Part shown: piece by piece, positions 50,866-60,315 of the stretch
Layout: each line of letters opens with the position of its first letter
Numbering within the stretch: the first letter of the stretch is position 1
Source: Paenibacillus sp. PCH8
Lineage (GTDB): Bacteria > Bacillota > Bacilli > Paenibacillales > Paenibacillaceae
Length of the DNA stretch: 64,000 nucleotides
Assembly: GCF_002968835.1 (NCBI RefSeq)
Contig: NZ_PKQK01000007.1
Location: 62,001 to 126,000, forward strand
Direction of reading: 5' to 3'
Position numbers and translations under genes: made by a program
The notes under the pieces: model-generated
The model's database searches: none
Told to the model about the DNA's origin: nothing
What the model saw: only the letters and a program-made list of their open reading frames with translations

Positions 50866-51127
50866 TTGATTGGCCTCCTTTGAATTTCAAGGTATGCCAT
50901 AACATATGCGTATTCCGCGCAATTGACAGGGCGATTCGGCAAGTTCATTGTCCATTCATCCTGGATTCTTGCCTGATGAATTAAACAGATGGAATGACGG
51001 TAATCTTCACGTGGTTTTCTCGCGTCTTCTGACTTGAAGAGTCTGTAATTCCTCTGTCCAGAACAATCAGACGTGTCCGTGTATCACTTCTGGATTCGAG
51101 AACAGCCTCTCCATCAGGTACTCTACT

Positions 51128-51949
51128 TCAATCCCTTAGCAATGAATGGATCTCTGCTACAACAAGTTCAGCACTCTCTAAATGTACGTAATGACCAGAA
51201 CCCTCAACGGTAATGTGATTGGCTTTATCGGATAGAGCAGCCAGATCTTCTTGCAGCTCAGCCCAGATCACTTCCATCTCAAGACCCATTCCGTGTTCCG
51301 TTGCCGAAATTACCGTTAATGGAATATGGCGCAATGCATCATGTGAGCGTATCTTAGCAACAAATGAAAAGCTCTTCATCACTTCCGCATAATCACCCTC
51401 TGCTGAAAACTGCGACTTGTATAAGTCAATAAACTCCGGCGGCAGTGTTGCCATAATTGCTGCTTCCTGATTTTCATGAGAAGAATCAATCAGAACAGCC
51501 CCAGCCACTTCATTATTATAACGATCAGCAAATGCTCTGACATTCAAACCTCCGATACTATGCCCCACTAATAAATAGGGACCAGGTATATTGGCTTTTC
51601 TAAGTAACTTATGCAATTCTTTCACTTGTTGTTTCGTCGTTTTATCTTTATTTGTTTCTCCACTAAGTCCAAGTCCGGCACGATCATAGGACACCGTCAA
51701 TGTATGCTTCGCTATTTCAGGCTGAACTTTCGACCAGATAGATGAACTATCTCCATAACCACTAATAAAAACCACCGTGGGAAGAGAATTTGGTACTCCT
51801 TGTATTTCAGCATATAATGATACTCCATTACTTACTTCATACAAACCACTGGAACCGATCTGGCTGGGTTTTCCCTCTACTAATTCTGAAGGAATTAGAA
51901 ACACGAGACAAAAAGTCAAAATCAAAACTAAATTACTCTTCATATACAT
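51128..51949 (-). CDS. Secreted alpha/beta hydrolase
   Basis: 273 residues. A signal peptide (SNLVLILTFCLVFLIPSELVEG) leads to an alpha/beta-hydrolase fold. The catalytic serine is S131 in GHSIGG, the oxyanion region VFISGYGDSSSIW (59-71), and the histidine H253 in GSGHYVHLE. SYDRAGLGLSG (87-97) is the usual strand after the oxyanion loop. Likely an esterase or lipase-like enzyme outside the cell; the substrate is unknown. Confidence 0.82.
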   Translation of the reverse strand: MYMKSNLVLILTFCLVFLIPSELVEGKPSQIGSSGLYEVSNGVSLYAEIQGVPNSLPTVVFISGYGDSSSIWSKVQPEIAKHTLTVSYDRAGLGLSGETNKDKTTKQQVKELHKLLRKANIPGPYLLVGHSIGGLNVRAFADRYNNEVAGAVLIDSSHENQEAAIMATLPPEFIDLYKSQFSAEGDYAEVMKSFSFVAKIRSHDALRHIPLTVISATEHGMGLEMEVIWAELQEDLAALSDKANHITVEGSGHYVHLESAELVVAEIHSLLRD

Positions 51950-52073
51950 ATCCTCCTTAAAATATTGAAAAAGATTATATGAAAAGTATATATAAAATGG
52001 ATCATTGTGTAAATTAAAGAATTATATTCATCTATTTGTGCTCATCTGATATAAATTTCGATAAAAAAAACCA

Positions 52074-53669
52074 TCACTCGAAACTTCTCAGTAAATCCCC
52101 TGCCTCCTCATGATCAGGTTCCAGGGCAAGCACTTTATGGGTATAGGCCAATGTTTCTTCTTCCAGTTCAAGTTCATAACAGCACACGGCCAAGTCGTAT
52201 AAGACCGCTGAATTATGGTTACTCGGATCTGCATCCAACGATATCTCCAGAAACCGTTTCGCATCCTCATACATATACATCTCATATAATAACTGCCCTG
52301 CCAGAAACGCCAGTCCCCCTTGCTGCTCCATCACATAGTAGGACGACCACATCGCATGAATTCCAGACTGAATATCGAGCATTTCCTCATCACTTGCATC
52401 AGGAAGAAGACTGGAAATGTGCGTAGCACTATGAATTAAGAACTCAGCATCATATCCCCCCAGACGCCAGAACGGTAAAATATGCTTCAACTCCATATGT
52501 TCAATCTGTTGATCTACCCATTGTTTCATGCTGAAAAAGTCATCCGGTCCAAAACGTTCAACAAATCGATGGTAGGCCAGCCGCGTGTTCACATAATTCA
52601 TCGGTTCTTCTACCATCAACATGTACCCAACATTCAGATCTTTATAATGATGTGTTGTGAATTGAGTATGTGCTCCCTGTTGTTCCAAGACATATTGAAT
52701 GGCATGGTAGTTAGCCGTTAAAGAGAAACTCCCGTGAAGGACGAATTCAGGTGGCTCTGCGAATTTCCAGTTATCCAGCCGATGATCCCCTTTATCTGCG
52801 GTAATCAACAGATAACCCGCCTGTGACAACTTGTTCAACCGTTCCAGACAGGACAAGCCAATGGCAGGGAAAAGGATGTGTGAATCCTCCAGCTCCGCCT
52901 TGTACAGTGTGATCAGTTCCGAATACGGATAGTTATCTGCACTGTATTCGGGCGCCCGACGATACTCATAACTCAGCTTCATGTTCTTCAACATCTCAGC
53001 AGGGTCAAGATCAAGACGACGATCCGGAGACTGAACAAGCAGATCACACTCATATATCTCGCCATCTCCAATATAGATTAATTCCTGCGGAATGCTGTCA
53101 AAAAAGTAATTGGCAATCAACAACAAGGGTTGTTTCAGATCACCCGGACGAATAACCGTGCCCGCTACGACCAGCTTCAACTCCGTATCCTCTACAGCGT
53201 CAAAACGTGCAAAATCCAATATACCTTGTTGAATAAAGGATTGCATAGATGGATGTTCTCTCCAACCTATCACATTCTCTGCTACTAGATCAGTCATCAC
53301 ATATCTGAAAGAAGGCAGCTCTATTCCAGCAAAATCCTTTATCTCAATCAATTTTACGAGGATTTGATGTGCCAAACGCCCCACGCCCGCCCCAAGTTCC
53401 AGAATCGTCACAGTCTCGGTGGTCTGTCCCTTGTTCGCGAGATCCTGAAGATATCCAAAAATCATCTCAGCATATGCCGTTGCAATCATCGGGTTATTCG
53501 TAATATATTGAGGCACCTGATTCTCTGTCCAAGCCTGTAGCCCCTTCTGTTCGTAATAAGCTCTCTGCCAATCCCAGACCGGAGCTTCACTGTAACGAAA
53601 ACGTTGACTTTCATTAGATGTCATTAAAATGGAAACCTGCTTTCTATCACTAATTTCTTCGAATACCAT
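52074..53669 (-). CDS. SAM-dependent methyltransferase-like protein with C-terminal TPR
   Basis: 531 residues. The N-terminal half has a SAM-binding motif ILELGAGVGRLAHQI (89-103) and an NPMIATAYAEMIFGYL lead-in as in MidA-type methyltransferases, then LIANYFFDSIPQELI. The C-terminal 100 residues are tetratricopeptide-like (LLYEMYMYEDAKRFLEISLD, DPSNHNSAVLYDLAVCCYEL). TPRs bind protein partners, so a protein arginine methyltransferase or complex-assembly role is possible (inference). Start ATG 53669; ATG at 53624 is an alternative. Confidence 0.7.
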   Translation of the reverse strand: MVFEEISDRKQVSILMTSNESQRFRYSEAPVWDWQRAYYEQKGLQAWTENQVPQYITNNPMIATAYAEMIFGYLQDLANKGQTTETVTILELGAGVGRLAHQILVKLIEIKDFAGIELPSFRYVMTDLVAENVIGWREHPSMQSFIQQGILDFARFDAVEDTELKLVVAGTVIRPGDLKQPLLLIANYFFDSIPQELIYIGDGEIYECDLLVQSPDRRLDLDPAEMLKNMKLSYEYRRAPEYSADNYPYSELITLYKAELEDSHILFPAIGLSCLERLNKLSQAGYLLITADKGDHRLDNWKFAEPPEFVLHGSFSLTANYHAIQYVLEQQGAHTQFTTHHYKDLNVGYMLMVEEPMNYVNTRLAYHRFVERFGPDDFFSMKQWVDQQIEHMELKHILPFWRLGGYDAEFLIHSATHISSLLPDASDEEMLDIQSGIHAMWSSYYVMEQQGGLAFLAGQLLYEMYMYEDAKRFLEISLDADPSNHNSAVLYDLAVCCYELELEEETLAYTHKVLALEPDHEEAGDLLRSFE

Positions 53670-53741
53670 TCAATCTCTGTAATGCATTATATCATAGAAC
53701 CCTGTTTACTCGATGCACGTTCCGTTTTCCCCTTCAACAAG

Positions 53742-53767
53742 AAAAAAACCTGCTTTTTAGGGCAGGT
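53742..53767 (-). terminator. Terminator of the exosporium-like gene
   Basis: The stem ACCTGC/GCAGGT is followed by TTTTTTC on the minus strand. Confidence 0.7.
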
Positions 53768-53833
53768 GTGTGATGTGTTTGATTTTTAAGAACACTATTG
53801 ATCTGGTTCATTTGGATGCAAGAGAGCTCAGTA

Positions 53834-54259
53834 TTAGTCCGAGTACAACACTCCGTCAAAGTTCTCAGGACCTACACGGACCGTACCCAACAAGTTAGAG
53901 CTCACAAATGCAGTGTACGTCAATTGCGGGGTAATTGGCGGATTGAAGTCATCGGCAGAGAAGGTAATAATCTGAGGCGCCAGGATGCTCAAGCTAAACG
54001 TGGAAGTTGCAGAATAAATAACCGGATCTGTTGACAATGTTCCTCTGACAATTGTAATGGTTATTCCAGCAACGGCTAATGGAACTTGTACAGAAACGGT
54101 TCCTTTGAACTGTACCCGTGGGTTAGCTCCAATGCTGCCACCTGTGACCAGACCAATCTGCCCAAATAATTGTGGTGTGTTAATCACAAGGATGGGTATT
54201 GCGATCGAGTTCGCCAAGCTCGCATTCTGCGAAGTTCTTGCATCAATAAATTGACTCAT
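53834..54259 (-). CDS. Exosporium/spore-surface-like protein (ExsC type), 141 residues
   Basis: MSQFIDARTSQNASLANSIA is followed by a nearly all-beta protein with alternating hydrophobic strands (GTVSVQVPLAVAGITITIV, SLSILAPQIITFSADD). The layout, strand pattern and NPRVQFKGTV segment resemble exosporium protein C of Bacillus cereus. No signal peptide, as for coat proteins made in the mother cell. A spore-surface role is inferred. Confidence 0.55.
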   Translation of the reverse strand: MSQFIDARTSQNASLANSIAIPILVINTPQLFGQIGLVTGGSIGANPRVQFKGTVSVQVPLAVAGITITIVRGTLSTDPVIYSATSTFSLSILAPQIITFSADDFNPPITPQLTYTAFVSSNLLGTVRVGPENFDGVLYSD

Positions 54260-54454
54260 GAAATCTACCTCCTATGGGTTGGAATAGGATAGTATATTCG
54301 AGATTTGGTATATGGCATGGACATACTACTAGCATTTATAAAAAGGGCTTAATAGAAAACCTAAGACTGTGTAAGCTCAGAAAGTAAACATTCTGCTAGA
54401 ATTTCACATATAAGTTCAGGTTACACTTTACTCGACATATTAAATATGAAGATA

Positions 54455-54484
54455 GAAAAAACCCCCTTGATATACAAGGGGGTT
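54455..54484 (-). terminator. Terminator after the tRNA pair
   Basis: The stem AACCCCCTTG/CAAGGGGGTT is followed by TTTTCT on the minus strand. Confidence 0.85.
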
Positions 54485-54491
54485 ACGAGTA

Positions 54492-54565
54492 TGGGCCCTA
54501 CAGGACTCGAACCTGTGACCAATCGGTTATGAGCCGACCGCTCTAACCAACTGAGCTAAGGGCCC
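54492..54565 (-). tRNA. tRNA with CAU anticodon, probably Ile2 (lysidine type), possibly elongator Met
   Basis: Acceptor GGGCCCT/AGGGCCC, D-arm GCTC..GAGC, anticodon stem GTCGG/CCGAT with loop CTCATAA, T-arm ACAGG-TTCGAGT-CCTGT, discriminator A. The body GGxCCxTTAGCTCAGTTGG is closer to bacterial Ile2 than to elongator Met; TilS would modify C34. I cannot prove which. Confidence 0.8.
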
Positions 54566-54621
54566 TAAACATAATGTATAACGTGCAGATGATGGCTGTG
54601 AATCATCTAGGTAAAACTAAA

Positions 54622-54693
<72 letters not shown>

Positions 54694-54763
54694 TCAGTAA
54701 GAAATATTAAAACAGCGACTTAATTAATATACACCATTGCTACCCTATAGTCAAGGGGTAATG

Positions 54764-54955
54764 TCAGGGAATAAAACGTACACCGTAACGGCCTTTGCGT
54801 GAACGATAAACTTCGACTTCTGCCGGTTCATTATGACCATAGATCCACCCATCTTGCTCCATACGTTTGGCCAGACATCCTGCCTGAAATTTGGTTACAT
54901 ATAACTTGCTGAAATATACCCAGTGCATACCACTCATCCTTTCCGGAGTCGTCAT
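54764..54955 (-). CDS. Small hypothetical protein, 63 residues
   Basis: MTTPERMSGMHWVYFSKLYV, a middle AGCLAKRMEQDGWIYG, and the end VYRSRKGRYGVRFIP. The layout of strand, helix with an alpha-face A..LA..M, then strands ending in GRYGV is like a small SPOR or ferredoxin-type unit; no family is named. Monocistronic, next to the tRNA pair. Confidence 0.5.
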   Translation of the reverse strand: MTTPERMSGMHWVYFSKLYVTKFQAGCLAKRMEQDGWIYGHNEPAEVEVYRSRKGRYGVRFIP

Positions 54956-54989
54956 TTATTCCTGCTTTTTGTAGAATACCCCATTCACC

Positions 54990-55028
54990 TAAAAATAGCC
55001 GCCAAAGATTAAAATCTTTGGCGGCTAT
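54990..55028 (-). terminator. Terminator of the five-gene ABC operon
   Basis: A 15-bp stem ATAGCCGCCAAAGAT/ATCTTTGGCGGCTAT with TTTA loop is followed by TTTTAG on the minus strand. Confidence 0.9.
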
Positions 55029-55060
55029 ACTTGTAATTATACTACCTATAACATCAAATC

Positions 55061-56512
55061 TTATTGGAACGTGGCTTTAGGGTCTTTCTTCAATTTCTCC
55101 AGCATCTCGTTTCCTTTAGCTGCCCACTCGCCGAGCGCTTCTTTTGGTGTCTTTTTATTCTCCAGTACCTGCGTGAAATATTCCATGCCTTTTTCGTTGA
55201 CTTGCCATAAGCCTGGGGACTTTTGATACATTTTATCCAGATTCGTATTCGTTGGAGGAATAGGTTTTAGTGAATAGAAAGCTTGAATGTTGTAATCCAA
55301 GCCATCTTTTGGCTTAATGAAGCTCTTCCGGGATACCATTTCATAGCTGCTACGTGCCTTGATCTTGGCCCAGTCTTCACTGTTCATATACTTGATCAGT
55401 TCCCACGCATCATCCGGGTTCTGAGCGGCACTATTGATTGCCATGAGATTGCTCAGATAGATGCTGCCACCAATCTCGGGAGCTTCCGGATGCACTGGAG
55501 GGGTGACCACATCCCAGTCAAATTTTGTAAAGTCTTTCATTTTATCCGCATTTTTATTCGCATCAATCAATTGATTAATATAGCTGTAATCGCCAATGAC
55601 CATGGCTGACTTGCCACTCAGGAACAGATCACCCTGAACTGGATTATAACGTCCATTCGGGTCCTGATCCTGTGGTTCGTCGCCTTTAGGGATCACTTTG
55701 TCAATCGCAAGTTTGCTGATCGTGCTCCATACTTTCTCCCATTGAGGAGAATCCACTGTCATTTTCTCTGCTTTGTCGTCAAACGTTTTCAGCTGCAAAG
55801 AGCTGTAGTACTGTTGCATGGAGTAGTAAGGCGAACCACCTTGATATGTGGTGAAAGAGAAACCAAATACATGGTCTTTACCCTCGCCCTTCGTAAGCCG
55901 GGTACCCAGATTGAAAACATCATCCCAAGTCATATTGTCCGTTGGTGGTTCTACGCCGGCTTTCTCAAACATCCCCTTGTTATAGAACAAAGCGGAAGCG
56001 GAGAACGTTGGTGTCAGTGCATAGATGCTTTGATCTCCAAGATCCTTAATTCCTTCCAGTACGCTAGGAACAATGTCACTCGTGTCAAACTTGTCTTCCT
56101 GCATCAACGGATCCAGCTGTTTCACCAGATTCTCCTGAATTAATGATTTGACTGTGGAGGTATCGGCCACAATGACGTCAACCGGGTTATCCCCTGTCAT
56201 AATCTTCTTCAGACTTTCCATCGTATCTGGAGCTTCCTGCTGCTCTTCCGTGTTGCCATAACCATACATGCTACTCTGATCAACAGCAGCTACAATCTCA
56301 ATGGTTACATTGGGATGTGTCAGTTCAAAAGCATCGGTAAATTGCTGACGGAAGTAACTGTCATCCTGTCCTCCCCACATCGTAGCCACGCGCAATACAC
56401 GCTGCTCCGTATTCTTTGCCTCACTTGCGGTACAACCGGCAATTAGCGGCAGCGCCAATGTTGCTGTAGCCATGACGGCCAGCACACGTTTTCCCCACAA
56501 CCTGTTCTTCAT
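55061..56512 (-). CDS. Extracellular solute-binding lipoprotein (sugar-ABC type)
   Basis: 483 residues; lipobox LIAGC with C27 lipidated, so anchored to the outer face of the membrane. The rest is a type-1 extracellular binding protein: VLRVATMWGGQDDSYFRQQF, an N-glycosyl-like HPNVTIEIV, ALFYNKGMFEKAGVEPPTDN and AWELIKYMNSEDW, all usual in sugar-binding family 1. It is the last gene of an operon of ABC exporter-type parts, 22 bases after the ATPase-AbrB gene; no sugar permease is near. Its role may be sensing rather than import (inference). Confidence 0.85.
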   Translation of the reverse strand: MKNRLWGKRVLAVMATATLALPLIAGCTASEAKNTEQRVLRVATMWGGQDDSYFRQQFTDAFELTHPNVTIEIVAAVDQSSMYGYGNTEEQQEAPDTMESLKKIMTGDNPVDVIVADTSTVKSLIQENLVKQLDPLMQEDKFDTSDIVPSVLEGIKDLGDQSIYALTPTFSASALFYNKGMFEKAGVEPPTDNMTWDDVFNLGTRLTKGEGKDHVFGFSFTTYQGGSPYYSMQQYYSSLQLKTFDDKAEKMTVDSPQWEKVWSTISKLAIDKVIPKGDEPQDQDPNGRYNPVQGDLFLSGKSAMVIGDYSYINQLIDANKNADKMKDFTKFDWDVVTPPVHPEAPEIGGSIYLSNLMAINSAAQNPDDAWELIKYMNSEDWAKIKARSSYEMVSRKSFIKPKDGLDYNIQAFYSLKPIPPTNTNLDKMYQKSPGLWQVNEKGMEYFTQVLENKKTPKEALGEWAAKGNEMLEKLKKDPKATFQ

Positions 56513-56534
56513 TTCACAATTCCCCTCTTAAAAG

Positions 56535-57398
56535 TTATCTTGGTGGAGTAATGACAATACGTTCACCGTCAAATTCCAATGTTGCGCGGTTATCAATGGA
56601 TAAGGCCTCCAGATACTCCTTAGGCACCTGCAGACGTCCTGCACGGTCAATAATCACAAAAGCTTCGTGGATGTCCGGCATACCCGCTTCAGACAAGCTA
56701 TGCTCATCATCCAGATTCGGATTGCGCTTCACAAACTCGGTACTCGTCAAGCCGTCCCGAATTGCAACGATCCGATCTACCTTACCAGCGAGCGTCAAGT
56801 CATGGGTAACGATGACAATCGTAACCCCGAGTTCCTTGTTCATTCTGCGGAAAATTCCCATGATCGTATCACACGTCTCGGAATCGACCGAGCCTGTCGG
56901 TTCATCTGCAAGCAGAATCTTGGGACGATTGGATAATGAGATCGCGATCGCGACCCGCTGCTGCTCTCCTCCGGACAGTTGATGCAACTTGTTGTGCATC
57001 CGATCCTTGAGCCCAACCCATTCCAGCAACTGCTGCGCGTAAGCGCGATCACGCTTGCCTCCAAGAATCATGGGTGTCTCCACATTCTCCAGAGCCGTGA
57101 GATAGGGCAGCAGGTTACGGCCATTATTTTGCCAGATAAAACCTACTGTGTGCCGTTTGTACTCGACCAATTGGGCATCTGTCATTTTCAGCAGATCCCA
57201 ATCTCCGACGACAGCCGTACCCGCAGTCGGACGATCCAGTCCACCCAGAATATTAAGCAGCGTGGATTTACCACTACCGCTGTTCCCGATAATCGCCATC
57301 ATTTCACCTTGATTGACAGTCAGGTTGAGGCCCTGAAGGGCAACGACTTCCACATCGCTGGATTTAAAAATTTTGACAAGTCCTTCGCATTGGATCAC
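56535..57398 (-). CDS. MacB/LolD-type ABC ATPase with C-terminal AbrB-like domain
   Basis: 287 residues. ATPase: Walker A GNSGSGKST (38-46), LSGGEQQR (141-148), LADEPTGSVDS (163-173), H199. After about 220 comes an unusual tail: residues 246-284 AFVIIDRAGRLQVPKEYLEA and LEFDGERIVITPP, the swapped-hairpin pattern of SpoVT/AbrB/MazE DNA-binding domains. The GTG at 57398 is six bases after GAGAGG and three bases after the permease stop. It would power the giant permease upstream. The tail may tie transport to gene control, or only dimerise the ATPase. Confidence 0.87.
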   Translation of the reverse strand: MIQCEGLVKIFKSSDVEVVALQGLNLTVNQGEMMAIIGNSGSGKSTLLNILGGLDRPTAGTAVVGDWDLLKMTDAQLVEYKRHTVGFIWQNNGRNLLPYLTALENVETPMILGGKRDRAYAQQLLEWVGLKDRMHNKLHQLSGGEQQRVAIAISLSNRPKILLADEPTGSVDSETCDTIMGIFRRMNKELGVTIVIVTHDLTLAGKVDRIVAIRDGLTSTEFVKRNPNLDDEHSLSEAGMPDIHEAFVIIDRAGRLQVPKEYLEALSIDNRATLEFDGERIVITPPR

Positions 57399-57400
57399 GT

Positions 57401-60315
57401 TTACCTCTCCTCTCCCATTTTGACCGCCTGGTGAACTCGCAGTCTACGAATCTGCCATAGCAACATCGTTGCACCGATGACCAGCATAACCACGGTTACC
57501 CCATACAGCTGCAACATATCCTGCTGTTCAAAGACAATCCTAAACGGCGGTACCTGTGCAGACACATTATCCGTCGTTTGCAGGAATGGCAGGAACAATC
57601 GACTTGATACCTGACCGATGCCAATACCAAGCAGGATGGACAGACCCGCTGTGAATACCTGTTCCAACAGCAGCATTCCGCTGAGTTGCGCCCGGGACAG
57701 ACCCATCGCACGTAATACCCCGAACTGTACCACACGTCCGGACAGGTTAAAGAACCAGTACAGAACGTATCCAATCAACGAGATGATCACGGATACCAGG
57801 AATCCAAGGCTCAGAATCCCGAAGACTCCCCCCGTGACGGATGTTTGCCCTGAGTGACCAATTCGGTGCGTACGTCACGCACCGAAGATAACTCAATCCC
57901 TTCTGCTGCCAGTTTCTCCATTAATGGAGCTACTTTGGCGTCAGGTTCCATTTTCAGCCATACCTCATAGGGAATCAACGGAACCTGATCATAGATATAG
58001 TCCAGATTGGCCACGAAGAATGGCATCTGATCCGGATACTGGGCAGGCCAGTAAGGAATGATCCCGAAGACTACAAATTCAATCGCCTGCCCCTGCACCC
58101 CCATGGAGACAAGGTCTCCGGTTTTGAGCTTAAACTTGTCAGCAAATTTGGAAGAAATCAATACCGCCCCTTCATATTTACCAAGCAAGTCGAGATACTT
58201 GTATGGGTGTGCCGGGAACAGATCATTACGGAACCATGCCACCTGTGCAAAGTCCACGTTATCGATACCAACCAGCATCCCCTGCCCGCCCGATTTACCG
58301 GAGACAATAATGTTACCCTTGGTCTGCAGTACTCTTGCTGCATGTTCAACGCCGTCTAACTTGCGGAACACTTCGAATGGCGGTTCAGAGTAAATGATTT
58401 TGGATGGCTGCGACGAACCGCCGCCTCCACCTCCACCACCATTTCCTCCGCCGGGAGCGCCGCCACCAGCAGAACCTCCGCCACCGCTGCCCCCACCTTG
58501 TTGGCCTCCACCTGATCCGCCATTCTGACCGGAACCCGTAGGCTTAACCTCAGGCGTTCCTTCCCAGACGGTCTGCATGATTACATCGGAACCATAACGA
58601 TACAGGGTACGCTCGGTGGAATTCAGTTCAATGGTCCGAGCCGCTGCCGAGTTGTACACTCCAAGTCCCAGTGTCAATACAAGGAGGATCATCAACGGAT
58701 AATAAGAAGATGATGATCGCGATAGCTGCGTTAATGTTAGATACAGCGGCACGGGTAGAAACTTGCGACCGATCAGCTGGATCAGCTTCAAGATCCATGG
58801 GAATAACCGCAGGAAGAACAATCCCAACGCAAAGATCGCGAGTGCGGGTACAAAGAACAGAAACGGTTGTACCTGCAATTGATCCGTTGTCATCCCGGTC
58901 TGGAAGGTCAACATCTGTCTTTCATAGAACAGGTAGTACCCATAACCGGCCAGACCCAGCAGTACAACATCCAGGAACCAGCGCTGCCATACCGGAGCAC
59001 GATCTGTACGTGCTTGCCGCCGCTTGGCCGACACTATGGTCGCCCGTGCATAGGTTATCGCCGGAATCAGTGAGGCGATGATTGCAACAAGCACTGCTGC
59101 CACACCCAAAAGAATGGCTTCTTTCGAAATGCCGATCGGAATGGATTTTCGATCCACGAATGACAGAAATCCGCTTGCTGAACCGATACTTTTTGCCATA
59201 AACCAGCCGAGCAATGGTCCGATAACCAACGCAATTACGCCCAGAAATATGCCTTCAAGCAAGTAGAGGGAGAAAATCTGACGGGCTGAAGCGCCACGAC
59301 TACGCAATACAGCAATATCGCTCTCCTGCTTCTGCAAAGACTGTCTCGCGTTCATCGCGATAAAATAAAAGACCATTGCAATCATCGGCGCTGCCAAAGT
59401 AAACAACATCGTCTGCAATTGCAGACTTTGACTTCGGAACTGCTTGAGCAGATCACCGAAGGTAATGTCCACTTTTGTATCTTTCAGCCGCTGATACAGA
59501 TCGATATCCAGCCTTTCCAGCATGGAAGTCAGGCCTGATAGCTGGCTGGTTTGAATTTCTTTCAGGTCAAACGCATAATACCAGCGTGAATTCTGCAGCG
59601 GAATGCCTTTTTCCTTCAGCAATACATCGTTAAAGACCGATTCTTCCACATAAAGTCCATTCATCATGCCGTCAAATCCCTGTACCCAATAAGGGCTGTT
59701 CGGATCATCTGCCTTGAAGGAGCCCGTAATCTTGACACGTAGAGTAATATCTAGACCGCTATACACCGGATATTCCAGAATATCGCCGATGTGCAGATCA
59801 TTACGGTACATGCCTTCTTCCAACATGACCGCCTCGATAACGTCACCCTTAACCTGGTTGCCAGGCTTTACTCCGGCAGAGTAGTTCACCTGTGCATCCA
59901 ATCCGCTCATCGTGCCCATACTCATGCTGCGCACCCGACTGGCATCCACTTTGGTTGGATCTTCCGGACTCACCTCTGTGCTGCGAATGGATCTGGAATT
60001 CACATACGTATGGAATGGAAACCCGATTTCACGAGGGACATCCTCCCGAATATAACGATCCACTTCGTCCAGACCCCGAGTGTCTGTCTTCACTCCACCA
60101 GGGGCCTGATAGCTCATAAGCAATGAACCGGCTGGCAATCCTTCACTGTTATCCTGCAGGGTCTGCGCTACAACCCGTTTCAGTGCACCGTCGGCATACA
60201 TTGGAATACTGACGGTGAACGCTACCGCCACAATCAATCCGATCAGTGTGCTGAAGGTCATCCAGCGCGTGTTCCACATTTTGCGGAACAGCAGCCGAAG
60301 CAATGGCAGCCCCAT
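57401..60315 (-). pseudogene. Giant FtsX/MacB-type permease gene with one frameshift
   Basis: Corrected, it is 971 residues. Signal-like first helix (WMTFSTLIGLIVAVAFTVSI), a large outer domain (about 40-290), several helices (about 290-560), a Gly/Ser-rich linker at about 595-640 (SGGGQQGGGSGGGGSAGGG), a second outer domain, and a C-terminal FtsX domain (YVLYWFFNLSGRVVQFGVLR). One G is missing in the CAGGGC run (minus strand) at 57848-57850; adding it joins TELVTQG to the C-terminal part. The first and last gene starts overlap their neighbours, so the operon is tightly coupled. Likely a sequencing slip. Confidence 0.82.

Noticed and set aside
50990..51127. Short open stretch on the minus strand (VPDGEAVLESRSDTRLIVLD...) after the alpha/beta hydrolase stop
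   Set aside because: It could be a C-terminal gene fragment, but there is no start codon with a ribosome site and no family match; too weak to list.
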